From positions 1-9,447 of the forward strand of contig JAFZLE010000383.1 in the NCBI GenBank assembly GCA_017551645.1: 9,447 bases of DNA, read 5' to 3'. A model generated the notes under the pieces. It saw nothing but the letters and a program-made list of their open reading frames with translations, did no database searches and had not been told where the DNA came from. Positions 1 through 5,970 of the stretch are shown piece by piece (the first letter of the stretch is position 1; each line of letters begins with the position of its first letter). Origin of the DNA: Clostridia bacterium (GTDB lineage: Bacteria; Bacillota; Clostridia; Christensenellales; Aristaeellaceae). A program made the position numbers and the translations under genes.

Positions 1-824
1 GAAAACTCCCAGCCTTTCGGCGCGTAAGGGGTCTTGTCCGCCCTGTGGCTCCTGCCCTCGTACAGCGTCCGGTGCTTAAGGTATCCCACGTTCGGCGTCG
101 CCATGTTCGAGCGCAGTATGTACGTCCTGTAATAAAAGCAGCGCTGTATGAAGGGGTCTGAGCACTCGAAAACCGGCATACCCTCGTACCACGCCGCCTG
201 GGAAGCCGCGGCCCTGTCGTACGCCTGCCGGGCCGGAAGCATAAACGCCCCGTCCAGGCGGGACAGCACGCTGTCTTCTTCCCCCTTGAGCCCCAGGACA
301 GCGGCGAAAAGGAACTGCCGCTTTCCCCCGGGCATCAGATGGTATTCCCCGCCTGAAAACACCCCGTCCGCCCGGGCGGCCATTATCACGCTGAGCCCGT
401 GCGTGCAGGCAGGGAACGTATATATCTTTCCCTGCTCCGCCCCCTCCAGAAGCATGAATTCCAGAATGACGGGCATATCGGATACGTTCTCCCACGTCTG
501 CAGGGACAGGGCAACGTCATCCCGCGCTATGGTCTTTTTTTCCTGCAGGCGCACGCGGGCGTCCCGGTACGAAAGCTCGCCCTCCCATGGCCGCCATAGG
601 CTCCCTGCGGAAGGCATTTCCGCCTCCCCGCCCTTTATCTTCACCGTGAACAGCAGCGGGAAGTTCATTTTGTGGATGAAATCCACGCAGCCGCAGAACC
701 CGGGCGCGCGCTTAAGGGCGTCCGCCCACAGCCGCTCCCCCGCGGGCCCGAACAGTATCATATCCGGCCTCTTCCTGAGATAGTGGTCCCTGACTTCAAG
801 CTCCCTTATGCCTTTCGTTACCAT
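1..824 (-). CDS. Putative glycoside hydrolase with (alpha/alpha)6-barrel, N-terminal part (runs off left edge)
   Basis: This minus-strand frame is open without a stop from the ATG at 824 to the window edge, giving the first 274 residues. Residues 1 to about 200 look like an all-beta N-terminal domain. A short helical stretch leads to CSDPFIQRCFYYRTYILRSN (221-240) and LYEGRSH (254-260). A Tyr-Tyr-Arg helix followed by a YEGR motif is, from memory, typical of the start of the catalytic barrel in trehalase/GH63/MGH1-like glycosidases, so the gene probably encodes a sugar-releasing enzyme. The catalytic acids would lie beyond the edge and cannot be checked. There is no signal peptide, so it is probably cytoplasmic and acts on imported oligosaccharides. 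A G-rich stretch (GGGGGA) sits 4 to 5 bases before the ATG, and a good sigma-A promoter lies upstream at 853-881. It diverges from melA, which supports a carbohydrate role. The exact family and substrate are uncertain. Confidence 0.6.
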   Translation of the reverse strand, partial: MVTKGIRELEVRDHYLRKRPDMILFGPAGERLWADALKRAPGFCGCVDFIHKMNFPLLFTVKIKGGEAEMPSAGSLWRPWEGELSYRDARVRLQEKKTIARDDVALSLQTWENVSDMPVILEFMLLEGAEQGKIYTFPACTHGLSVIMAARADGVFSGGEYHLMPGGKRQFLFAAVLGLKGEEDSVLSRLDGAFMLPARQAYDRAAASQAAWYEGMPVFECSDPFIQRCFYYRTYILRSNMATPNVGYLKHRTLYEGRSHRADKTPYAPKGWEF

Positions 825-852
825 ATTTCCCCCGCAGCGCGTTTCTGCCACT

Positions 853-881
853 ATTTTAAGGGCGAAAACGCTTCGTGTCAA
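853..881 (-). promoter_or_regulatory. Sigma-A-type promoter for the leftward glycosidase gene
   Basis: Read on the minus strand, a perfect TTGACA (881-876) is followed by a 17-bp spacer and TAAAAT (858-853), which matches five of six bases of the -10 consensus. Transcription would start roughly at 845, about 20 bases before the ATG at 824. The spacer contains AAGCGTTTTC, which fits the core of LacI/CcpA-family operators (AA-N-CG-N-T), but the flanks do not match the full cre consensus. Confidence 0.7.
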
Positions 882-895
882 CAAACCGATACTTC

Positions 896-925
896 TTGAC
901 AATCCACCCCCGCAAAGGATAGAAT
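896..925 (+). promoter_or_regulatory. Sigma-A-type promoter for melA
   Basis: TTGACA (896-901) is a perfect -35 box. After an 18-bp spacer comes TAGAAT (920-925), five of six bases of the -10 consensus. The predicted start is around 932, leaving a leader of about 35 bases before the melA ATG at 967. The -35 box lies 14 bp from the -35 box of the divergent promoter, so the two promoters are back to back and one bound regulator could affect both. Confidence 0.7.
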
Positions 926-955
926 ACACTCGTGCGGAAACCTCATTTTTTGTTT

Positions 956-960
956 GGAGG
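956..960 (+). promoter_or_regulatory. Ribosome binding site fixing the melA start
   Basis: GGAGG lies 6 bases before the ATG at 967. The reading frame stays open upstream to an ATG at 808, but that longer form would place the promoter -10 box (920-925) inside the coding region, and only the ATG at 967 gives the usual family N-terminus (PKITFMGAGS). Confidence 0.8.
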
Positions 961-966
961 AAGCTT

Positions 967-2277
967 ATGCCTAAGATCACATTCATGGGCGCGGGTTCTA
1001 CCGTGTTCGCCAAAAACGTGCTGGGGGACAGCATGCTCACCCCCGCCCTTGCCCACTCCGACATCGCCCTGTACGACATCGATCCCAAGCGCCTGGAGGA
1101 GAGCGAGCTCATGCTCAAGGCCATAAACAAGTGGCTGGGCAATCCCGCAAAGATCTATACCTACCTGGGCGCGGAAAACCGCAAGGAAGCGCTGCGGGGC
1201 GCAGACTTCGTGGTGAACGCCATACAGGTGGGCGGCTACGAACCCTGCACCGTCACTGACTTCGAGATCCCCAAGAAGTTCGGCTTAAAGCAGACCATCG
1301 CCGACACCCTGGGCATAGGCGGCATATTCAGGGCGTTAAGGACCATCCCCGTGATGCGTGACTTCGCCCGCGACATGGAAGAGGTCGCCCCCAACTGCCT
1401 GTTCCTCAACTACACCAACCCCATGGCCATGCTCTCCGGCTACATGCAGCGCTACACGAACGTAAAGACCGTGGGCCTGTGCCACAGCGTGCAGGTGTGC
1501 GCCTCCCACCTGATGTGGGAGCTGGGCATGCAGTACGACGAGACCGTAAAGACCAAGATCGCCGGCATCAACCACCAGGGCTGGCTGCTGGAGATCGAAA
1601 AAGACGGCGTCGACCTGTATCCGGAGATCAAGCGCCGCGCCCTGGAAAAGAACAAGGAAAAGCACCCCGACATGGTGCGCCTTGAGATCATGCGCCGCTT
1701 CGGCTACTACGTAACCGAGTCGAGCGAGCACTCCAGCGAGTACACCCCCTGGTTCATAAAGGACAAGTATCCCCAGAACATCGAAAAGTTCAATATCCCC
1801 CTGGACGAGTATCCCCGCAGGTGCGTCAACCAGATCGCCCGCTGGGGCAAGCAGAGGGAAGAGCTGGTCACCAAGGACACCCTGGAGCACACCCGCACCG
1901 GCGAGTACGCCAGCTACATAATGGAGGCGGTGGTCACCAACAAGCCCTACAAGATCGGCGGCAACGTGCTCAACACCGGCCTTATCACAAACCTCCCGCG
2001 CAACGCCTGCGTGGAAGTGCCCTGCCTGGTGGACGCCAGCGGCGTGAATCCCTGCTATATCGGCGATCTGCCCGAGCAGTGCGCGGCGCTCAACCGCACC
2101 AACATAAACGTGCAGCTTCTGACCATCGAGGCGGCGGTCACCCACAAAAAGGATTACATCTACCAGGCCGCGCTGATGGATCCCCACACTTCCAGCGAGC
2201 TGGACATGGACGACACGGTGGCGCTGTGCGACGCCCTGATCGAAGCCCACGGCAGCTGGCTGGAAAAGTACGAATAA
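967..2277 (+). CDS. melA: GH4-family alpha-galactosidase (melibiase)
   Basis: The product (436 residues; E. coli MelA is about 451) belongs to the NAD- and Mn-dependent glycoside hydrolase family 4. These enzymes hydrolyse alpha-galactosides such as melibiose in the cytoplasm by an oxidation, elimination and reduction route. Visible landmarks are the Rossmann dinucleotide motif GAGS (8-11), GGYEPCTVTDFE (89-100), DTLGIGGIFRALRTIP (113-128), NYTNPMAM (148-155), CHSV (172-175) and INHQGW (201-206). The CHSV form of the family signature is the one seen in alpha-galactosidases; Cys172 and His203 match the metal ligands. Similarity to E. coli MelA as I recall it runs the whole length, including TESSEH-EYTPWFIK, LDEYP-RCV and AALMDPHT. 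The gene is a single unit between its own promoter and a downstream hairpin. No transporter is within the window. An alpha-glucosidase specificity is possible, but the alpha-galactosidase call is preferred. Confidence 0.92.
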   Translation: MPKITFMGAGSTVFAKNVLGDSMLTPALAHSDIALYDIDPKRLEESELMLKAINKWLGNPAKIYTYLGAENRKEALRGADFVVNAIQVGGYEPCTVTDFEIPKKFGLKQTIADTLGIGGIFRALRTIPVMRDFARDMEEVAPNCLFLNYTNPMAMLSGYMQRYTNVKTVGLCHSVQVCASHLMWELGMQYDETVKTKIAGINHQGWLLEIEKDGVDLYPEIKRRALEKNKEKHPDMVRLEIMRRFGYYVTESSEHSSEYTPWFIKDKYPQNIEKFNIPLDEYPRRCVNQIARWGKQREELVTKDTLEHTRTGEYASYIMEAVVTNKPYKIGGNVLNTGLITNLPRNACVEVPCLVDASGVNPCYIGDLPEQCAALNRTNINVQLLTIEAAVTHKKDYIYQAALMDPHTSSELDMDDTVALCDALIEAHGSWLEKYE

Positions 2278-2282
2278 AATCA

Positions 2283-2362
2283 GGCGCTATCCGGTATGCG
2301 GGGGAGGCGCTTCCCATGGAAGCCGCCTCCCCCGGGCATTTCAAAGCGCCCCTATTTATTTT
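2283..2362 (+). terminator. Long nested hairpin and T-rich tail after melA, likely terminator
   Basis: The core stem pairs GGGGGAGGCG plus CTTCC (2300-2314) with GGAAG, a bulged C, and CGCCTCCCCC (2318-2333) around a CAT loop. Outer arms also match: ATGC (2296-2299) with GCAT (2336-2339), and GGCGCT (2283-2288) with AGCGCC (2345-2350). The tail CCTATTTATTTT (2351-2362) is T-rich but interrupted. This is a long, somewhat unusual structure that begins 5 bases after the melA stop. Its position and tail fit intrinsic termination of melA. Confidence 0.6.
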
Positions 2363-2389
2363 GCCGGATAAGGATGGTACTATCATCCT

Positions 2390-2407
2390 GACAAATCGGC
2401 ATTTGTC
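2390..2407. repeat. 18-bp palindrome upstream of the GNAT gene, candidate operator
   Basis: GACAAAT (2390-2396) and ATTTGTC (2401-2407) are perfect inverted repeats separated by CGGC. The element overlaps the -35 region of the weak promoter proposed for the acetyltransferase gene (-10 TATTAT at 2418-2423), a typical place for a repressor site. No regulator gene is nearby to assign it to. Confidence 0.4.
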
Positions 2408-2423
2408 TGTAGTGGATTATTAT
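2396..2423 (+). promoter_or_regulatory. Possible promoter for the tandem GNAT gene
   Basis: TATTAT (2418-2423) matches five of six -10 bases. A poor -35 candidate TCGGCA (2396-2401, four of six) lies 16 bp upstream inside the palindrome at 2390-2407. The leader to the ATG at 2448 would be short, about 18 bases. The gene needs some promoter here because melA appears to terminate at about 2362, but this assignment is weak. Confidence 0.35.
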
Positions 2424-2447
2424 TTGAAGTATCCGACCGGGAGGAAA

Positions 2448-3335
2448 ATGAAAGTGGAATACAAGACCATACCCTGCACAGAAGACGACGAGGAGCTCAT
2501 CGAGGGGAAACTTACGAAGATTAATCACGCCGTCGTCCCGCCCCACGAAGGCACGGAGGAAGAAGAATTGGTTTTCAAAATCGAAAACGGGGAAGGCGCC
2601 GTTATCGCCGGGTGCATCGTGGGGATTGGCAACTGGCAGTTCGCGATTCTTGACATTCTTTGGGTCGATGAAAAGTACCGCGGGCAGGGCTTGGGCTCCG
2701 CGCTTATCCGCGAGGCGGAAAAGGCCGCAATCGAGAGAAACTGCTATGCGATGCTGCTCGGCACCTTCGATTTTCAGGCAAAGCCGCTTTACGAAAAGCA
2801 CGGCTATACACTGTGCGGCACCATAAAGGATTGGCCGAAAGGGCATGAGAACTACTCCATGATGAAAAGGCTGGATCAGTCCCGGCCGGCATACATTCCG
2901 AAAAAGGATCTCTCGGCGCAGTTCGAGATCAGGCCCGGCAGCGAAGAGGACGGCGAAGTCATAGGAAGCAGACTCGGCGCATACAACAGCGCCCAGGTGC
3001 CCCGTGCTCATAAGGAATACATACCGCTCAACAAAAAACTGCTTGACGGGGACGGTAACCTGATCGCCGCAATCTTTGCCGGTGTTGGAAGATGGAACAG
3101 CTTTGAGATATACATGATGTGGGTTGACGAACCATATCGGAATCAAGGTATAGGCAGCGACCTGCTTGCCGCAACCGAGTGTGAGGCGAAAGGACATGGA
3201 GCATATTTCGCTCTTGCCGAAGGGCTGTTCGATTGGCAGGCCGACTTTTTCAAAAAGAACGGCTATACAGCAGTCGGGACATGGGAAGATTGTCCAAAAG
3301 GACACCGCATGTATACTCTGGAGAAACGGTTTTAA
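2448..3335 (+). CDS. Tandem-domain GNAT-family N-acetyltransferase
   Basis: The product has 295 residues made of two similar acetyltransferase domains (about 1-142 and 157-295). Each has the acetyl-CoA pyrophosphate loop, RGQGLG (78-83) and RNQGIG (231-236), preceded by WVDE, and each repeats FD(F/W)QA....K-GY (107-120 and 261-273) and a D-x-PKGH ending (128-133 and 281-286). The duplication is therefore internal, and both domains keep the cofactor motif. GNAT enzymes transfer an acetyl group from acetyl-CoA to an amine on a small molecule, antibiotic, peptide or protein. The substrate here is unknown. The ATG at 2448 follows GGGAGG (2439-2444) at a short 3-base spacing. In-frame open sequence reaches back through melA, but that part is a shadow. 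Base composition is clearly lower in GC than in the housekeeping genes (about 52% in a sample 60-base line at 2761 against about 67% at 4921), which hints at later acquisition. Confidence 0.85.
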   Translation: MKVEYKTIPCTEDDEELIEGKLTKINHAVVPPHEGTEEEELVFKIENGEGAVIAGCIVGIGNWQFAILDILWVDEKYRGQGLGSALIREAEKAAIERNCYAMLLGTFDFQAKPLYEKHGYTLCGTIKDWPKGHENYSMMKRLDQSRPAYIPKKDLSAQFEIRPGSEEDGEVIGSRLGAYNSAQVPRAHKEYIPLNKKLLDGDGNLIAAIFAGVGRWNSFEIYMMWVDEPYRNQGIGSDLLAATECEAKGHGAYFALAEGLFDWQADFFKKNGYTAVGTWEDCPKGHRMYTLEKRF

Positions 3336-3437
3336 CTTGATACGCTTGTCGAGCTGACCCGCCGATACACTTTTTGCTGGAAGTAGTACGACAAATTCCC
3401 GTTTGCAGAGGTTCTTCTGATCCCCGGATATACGCGA

Positions 3438-3484
3438 AGCCCCCGGGCGCCTTTCTTGCGGAAAGTGCCTCCGGGGGCTTTTTT
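3438..3484 (+). terminator. Intrinsic terminator
   Basis: AGCCCCCGG (3438-3446) pairs perfectly with CCGGGGGCT (3471-3479), with further partial pairing inside (CTTTC with GAAAG), and six T residues follow (3479-3484). The T-tract is only on the plus strand, so it stops rightward transcription, most probably of the GNAT gene about 100 bp upstream. Confidence 0.85.
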
Positions 3485-3503
3485 GCGCCGCGCTTAGGAC
3501 GCC

Positions 3504-3626
3504 TCACTTGCCGTACTTTTCGCGTATCCGCCTGAATTTCAGCCAGCAGTGCGCGATCAGGTACACGTATATCACGAATATCACGCCGAAAAACGCGCCG
3601 AAGAAGCCGCTCCAGCCGTAAATATG
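3504..3626 (-). pseudogene. Stump of a small membrane-protein gene (C-terminal 40 codons)
   Basis: The minus-strand frame from 3626 to the TGA at 3506-3504 encodes 40 residues. A hydrophobic helix with many Phe, Val and Ile residues (about residues 7-29, beginning GFFGAFFGVIFVIYVY) is followed by a basic tail, KFRRIREKYGK. This is the pattern of a C-terminal transmembrane segment with a positively charged cytoplasmic end, and the codon choice (ATA, TTC, GTG, CTG) resembles the local genes. Upstream in frame there is a TGA (3629-3627), no ATG/GTG/TTG and no ribosome binding site, and that DNA is the ylxM promoter. The likeliest reading is the 3' end of a gene whose front was lost. It could also be chance, or a tiny protein with a rare start. 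The family is not recognised. Confidence 0.4.
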
Positions 3627-3647
3627 TCAATACATTTAACTTGACAT
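3624..3647. repeat. Inverted repeat over the ylxM -35 box
   Basis: ATGTCAA (3624-3630) and TTGACAT (3641-3647) are perfect inverted repeats with a 10-base AT-rich centre. The right arm contains the entire -35 hexamer, so a protein bound to the repeat would block RNA polymerase. The left arm may simply be a chance reverse copy of a -35 sequence. Confidence 0.4.
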
Positions 3648-3669
3648 GCCGTATTTCCTTTGCTATAAT
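3641..3669 (+). promoter_or_regulatory. Exactly consensus sigma-A promoter for ylxM-ffh-rpsP-khpA
   Basis: TTGACA (3641-3646), a 17-bp spacer and TATAAT (3664-3669) match the housekeeping consensus at all twelve positions with optimal spacing. Transcription should begin near 3676, about 19 bases before the ylxM ATG. Such a strong promoter fits an operon that makes a ribosomal protein and the signal recognition particle GTPase. Confidence 0.9.
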
Positions 3670-3694
3670 ACGCAGGCTGTGAAGGAGTGATGGC

Positions 3695-4021
3695 ATGGAA
3701 CGACGGGTAAATACCGGGCTTTTGATGGACTTTTACGGGAACCTGCTCACTCCCCACGCCCTGAACACCCTTAAAATGTACCTGGACGAGGACATGAGCC
3801 TCATGGAGATCGCCCAGGAGCAAGGCGTTTCCCGCCAGGCGGTGCACGAACTGATACTGCGCAGCGAGAAGCAGCTCAACGAGTACGAGGAAAAACTGGG
3901 CCTGCTGGAGCGCTTCAGGCGCATGAAATCCAGCCTGAGCCTGTGCGAGTCCCGGCTCGAAAGCGCGAAACAGGCACTTGCCGAAGCCGAAAATGCGCTG
4001 AAACAAATAAAAGAGGACTAA
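3695..4021 (+). CDS. ylxM: YlxM/UPF0122 family putative DNA-binding protein (SRP-associated)
   Basis: The product is a 108-residue acidic helical protein. Residues 1-30 are helical (LLMDFYGNLLTPHALNTL). A helix-turn-helix like region 4 of sigma-70 factors follows at about 35-55 (MEIAQEQGVSRQAVHELI), and residues 60-108 look like a coiled coil rich in Glu, Lys and Leu. This is the full architecture of the YlxM family, which lies next to ffh in many Firmicutes and is thought to modulate the signal recognition particle pathway; direct DNA binding is inferred from the fold. AAGGAG (3682-3687) lies 7 bases before the ATG. It is the first gene after a consensus promoter and is followed 37 bases later by ffh. 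The usual neighbour ftsY is not upstream. Confidence 0.9.
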   Translation: MERRVNTGLLMDFYGNLLTPHALNTLKMYLDEDMSLMEIAQEQGVSRQAVHELILRSEKQLNEYEEKLGLLERFRRMKSSLSLCESRLESAKQALAEAENALKQIKED

Positions 4022-4044
4022 ACCATAAAGCCGAATACCTTGAC

Positions 4045-4050
4045 GGGAGG
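4045..4050 (+). promoter_or_regulatory. Ribosome binding site fixing the ffh start
   Basis: GGGAGG lies 8 bases before the ATG at 4059. A GTG at 4050 in the same frame overlaps this site and so cannot use it. The ATG also yields the MAFE N-terminus usual in this family. Confidence 0.8.
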
Positions 4051-4058
4051 TGACAAAA

Positions 4059-5399
4059 ATGGCGTTTGAAGGTCTTGCGGAAAAAATACAGGGAGCGTTC
4101 AAAAAACTGTCCTCCCGGGGCAAGCTCACCGAGGCCGACGTAAAGGAAGCGATGCGCGACGTGCGCATGGCGCTGCTGGAGGCGGACGTCAACTACGCCA
4201 TCGTCAAGGACTTCACCAAAAAGGTCACCGAGCGCGCCGTGGGCGGCGACATACTGGAATCCCTCACCCCCGCCCAGCAGGTCATAAAGATAGTCAACGA
4301 AGAGCTCACAGCCCTCATGGGCGGCCAGAACGTGAAGCTCACCCGTTCCTCCTCCGTGCCCACCATATACATGATGTGCGGCCTGCAGGGCGCGGGCAAG
4401 ACCACCATGTGCGCCAAGATAGGCAAGATGCTGGTGAAAGAGGGCAAAAAGCCCATGCTCGCCGCGTGCGACGTATACCGTCCCGCCGCCATCCGCCAGC
4501 TGCAGATAGTGGGCGGCCAGGCCGGGGTCGAGGTCTTCGAGAAGGGCCAGGGCGATCCCGTGGAGATCGCGAAGGAAGCGGTGGACAGGGCCAGGTATTA
4601 CGGCTTCGACACCGTGATAATCGACACCGCGGGCCGTCTGCACATAGACGAGAAGCTCATGGACGAGCTCAAAAACATCAAGTCCGCCGTAAAGCCCACC
4701 GAGATCCTGCTGGTAGTGGACGCCATGACCGGCCAGGACGCGGTCACCGTGGCCGACACCTTCAACAAGGAACTGGGCGTGGACGGCGTTATCCTCACCA
4801 AGCTGGACGGCGACACCCGCGGCGGCGCGGCCATCTCCGTAAAGGCCGTCACCGGCAAGCCCATCAAGTTCTCCGGCACGGGCGAAAAGCTCACCGACAT
4901 CGAGCCCTTCCACCCCGACCGCATGGCGGGCCGCATACTGGGCATGGGCGATGTGCTCAGCCTCATCGAGAAGGCCCAGGACATGGTGGACGAAAAGGCC
5001 GCCGAGCAGCTGGAAAAGAACCTGCGCGCCAGCCGCTTCACCCTGGAAGATTACCTGTCCCAGCTCAAGCAGCTCAAGAAAATGGGCTCCGTGAGGGACC
5101 TGCTCAAGATGATCCCCGGCCTGGGCGCGAAGCTCAATTCCGTGGAGATAGACGAGGACAAGGTCGCCAGGGAGCAGGCCCGCAACGAAGCCATAATCCT
5201 GGCCATGACCCGCGCCGAGCGCCGCAACCCCGACATCCTGAACGCCTCCCGCCGCAGGCGCATCGCCCAGGGCGCGGGCGTCACCGTGCAGCAGGTCAAC
5301 CTGCTGGTAAAGCAGTACGAGCAGGCCCGGGACATGATGAAGCAGGTCATGAACTCCAAGGGCAAGAACCTGCGCGGCCTCATGAAGGGCCTGCGCTGA
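4059..5399 (+). CDS. ffh: Signal recognition particle protein Ffh (SRP54 homologue, GTPase)
   Basis: Ffh binds the SRP RNA and hydrophobic signal sequences emerging from the ribosome, then docks with FtsY at the membrane, both partners hydrolysing GTP. The 446-residue length is normal. The N domain (about 1-88) is helical. The G domain (about 100-295) shows the P-loop GLQGAGKTT (108-116), DVYRPAA (138-144), DTAGR (189-193), TKLD (247-250) and SGTGEK (272-277). The methionine-bearing M domain (about 299-446) has the RNA-binding region NPDILNASRRRRIAQGAG (390-407) and a Met-rich tail. No key residue is missing. The gene lies 37 bp after ylxM and 77 bp before rpsP. Composition and codon use are typical of the GC-rich host. 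Confidence 0.97.
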   Translation: MAFEGLAEKIQGAFKKLSSRGKLTEADVKEAMRDVRMALLEADVNYAIVKDFTKKVTERAVGGDILESLTPAQQVIKIVNEELTALMGGQNVKLTRSSSVPTIYMMCGLQGAGKTTMCAKIGKMLVKEGKKPMLAACDVYRPAAIRQLQIVGGQAGVEVFEKGQGDPVEIAKEAVDRARYYGFDTVIIDTAGRLHIDEKLMDELKNIKSAVKPTEILLVVDAMTGQDAVTVADTFNKELGVDGVILTKLDGDTRGGAAISVKAVTGKPIKFSGTGEKLTDIEPFHPDRMAGRILGMGDVLSLIEKAQDMVDEKAAEQLEKNLRASRFTLEDYLSQLKQLKKMGSVRDLLKMIPGLGAKLNSVEIDEDKVAREQARNEAIILAMTRAERRNPDILNASRRRRIAQGAGVTVQQVNLLVKQYEQARDMMKQVMNSKGKNLRGLMKGLR

Positions 5400-5476
5400 T
5401 CACTAACCACTAAAACAGGGATACCGCCCAAAAGGCTTTCCACATAAACACAGCAATTATTTTCAGGAGGAATACC

Positions 5477-5716
5477 ATGGTAAAGATCCGTCTTAAGAGA
5501 ATGGGCATGAAGAAGGAGCCCTTCTACCGCGTAGTCGTCAGCGACAGCCGCACCCCCCGTGACGGCCGTTTCATCGAAGAGATCGGCTATTACAACCCTG
5601 TCAGCGAGCCCGCCGTAATCAAGTTTGACGAGGAAAAGGCCAAGCAGTGGCTCTCCACCGGCGCCCAGCCCACCGATACCGTGCGCGCCCTGCTCAAGAA
5701 GAGCGGCTTACTGTAA
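5477..5716 (+). CDS. rpsP: 30S ribosomal protein S16
   Basis: The product is a 79-residue basic protein that opens with [20 protein letters not shown], the S16 signature, and continues with [19 protein letters not shown]; the length is typical. S16 binds 16S rRNA and helps the small subunit assemble. AGGAGG (5465-5470) lies 6 bases before the ATG. It is separated from ffh by 77 bases without a recognisable terminator or good promoter, so it is probably transcribed with ylxM-ffh. It is followed after one base by khpA, a very common pairing. Confidence 0.97.
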   Translation: MVKIRLKRMGMKKEPFYRVVVSDSRTPRDGRFIEEIGYYNPVSEPAVIKFDEEKAKQWLSTGAQPTDTVRALLKKSGLL

Positions 5717-5717
5717 T

Positions 5718-5951
5718 ATGAACGCAGTCGAACTGGTCAGGTTTGTGGCGCAAAGCCTTGTGGACAAGCCTGACGCCGTTGACGTGCGCGAAGTCGAGAA
5801 CGAGGAGAACGTCGTTATCGAACTGCGCGTCGACGCCGACGATATGGGCAAGGTGATAGGCAAACAGGGCCGGATAGCCAAGTCCATCCGCGCCATAGTC
5901 AAAGCCGCCACCGTAAAGAACGAAAAGCCCGTGTTCGTGGAGATCGTCTGA
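5718..5951 (+). CDS. khpA: KH-domain RNA-binding protein KhpA (YlqC family)
   Basis: The product is a 77-residue single KH domain. The RNA-binding loop reads GKVIGKQG (44-51), a perfect GxxG-type motif, followed by the helix RIAKSIRAIVKAA. KhpA proteins bind RNA, usually with the partner KhpB/Jag, and affect cell division and elongation in streptococci; the targets here are unknown. The ATG at 5718 starts one base after the rpsP stop and has no strong ribosome binding site, so translation is probably coupled to rpsP. An in-frame open stretch reaches back into rpsP but is an overlap artefact. The gene ends the operon: an intrinsic terminator follows 20 bases later, and rimM, trmD and rplS do not follow. 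Confidence 0.93.
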   Translation: MNAVELVRFVAQSLVDKPDAVDVREVENEENVVIELRVDADDMGKVIGKQGRIAKSIRAIVKAATVKNEKPVFVEIV

Positions 5952-5970
5952 TCCCGCGCAGCACATAAAG

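Larger units (their letters stand above)
3336..3694. other. Intergenic stretch between the GNAT gene and ylxM
   Basis: This 359-bp gap contains, in order, about 100 bases with no recognised feature, a strong rightward intrinsic terminator (3438-3484), a minus-strand gene stump (3504-3626), an inverted repeat (3624-3647) and the ylxM promoter (3641-3669). Directly after the GNAT stop the same frame stays open for 16 codons to a TAG; I treat that as chance. Confidence 0.7.

Noticed and set aside
76..495. A 139-codon minus-strand open frame
   Set aside because: It overlaps the glycosidase in another frame of the same strand and is Gly/Arg-rich low-complexity sequence expected from GC-rich DNA.
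148..783. A 211-codon plus-strand open frame
   Set aside because: It lies antisense to the glycosidase fragment, has a Ser/Arg/Pro-rich composition and no ribosome binding site. The minus-strand frame has coherent domain motifs, a promoter and stays open to the edge.
1336..2250. A 304-codon minus-strand open frame inside melA
   Set aside because: It is the antisense shadow of a gene with strong third-position GC bias. The product is rich in Val, His and Gly without recognisable motifs.
1821..2447. In-frame extension of the GNAT gene back into melA
   Set aside because: The upstream part is an Arg/Gln-rich frame shadow of melA and crosses a terminator-like hairpin. A ribosome binding site and ATG at 2448 match the start of the GNAT fold.
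3336..3386. Sixteen open codons directly after the GNAT stop, in the same frame, as a possible readthrough extension
   Set aside because: An open run this short is common by chance, and the GNAT fold is complete at the stop with the second PKGH repeat ending just as the first does.
4376..5413. A 345-codon plus-strand open frame within ffh
   Set aside because: It is an Arg/Gly/His-rich +1 shadow of ffh. The ffh frame carries every GTPase and M-domain motif.
5400..5476. Possible promoter or SRP RNA gene between ffh and rpsP
   Set aside because: There are AT-rich hexamers but no -35/-10 pair of useful quality, and no SRP RNA tetraloop or long hairpin.
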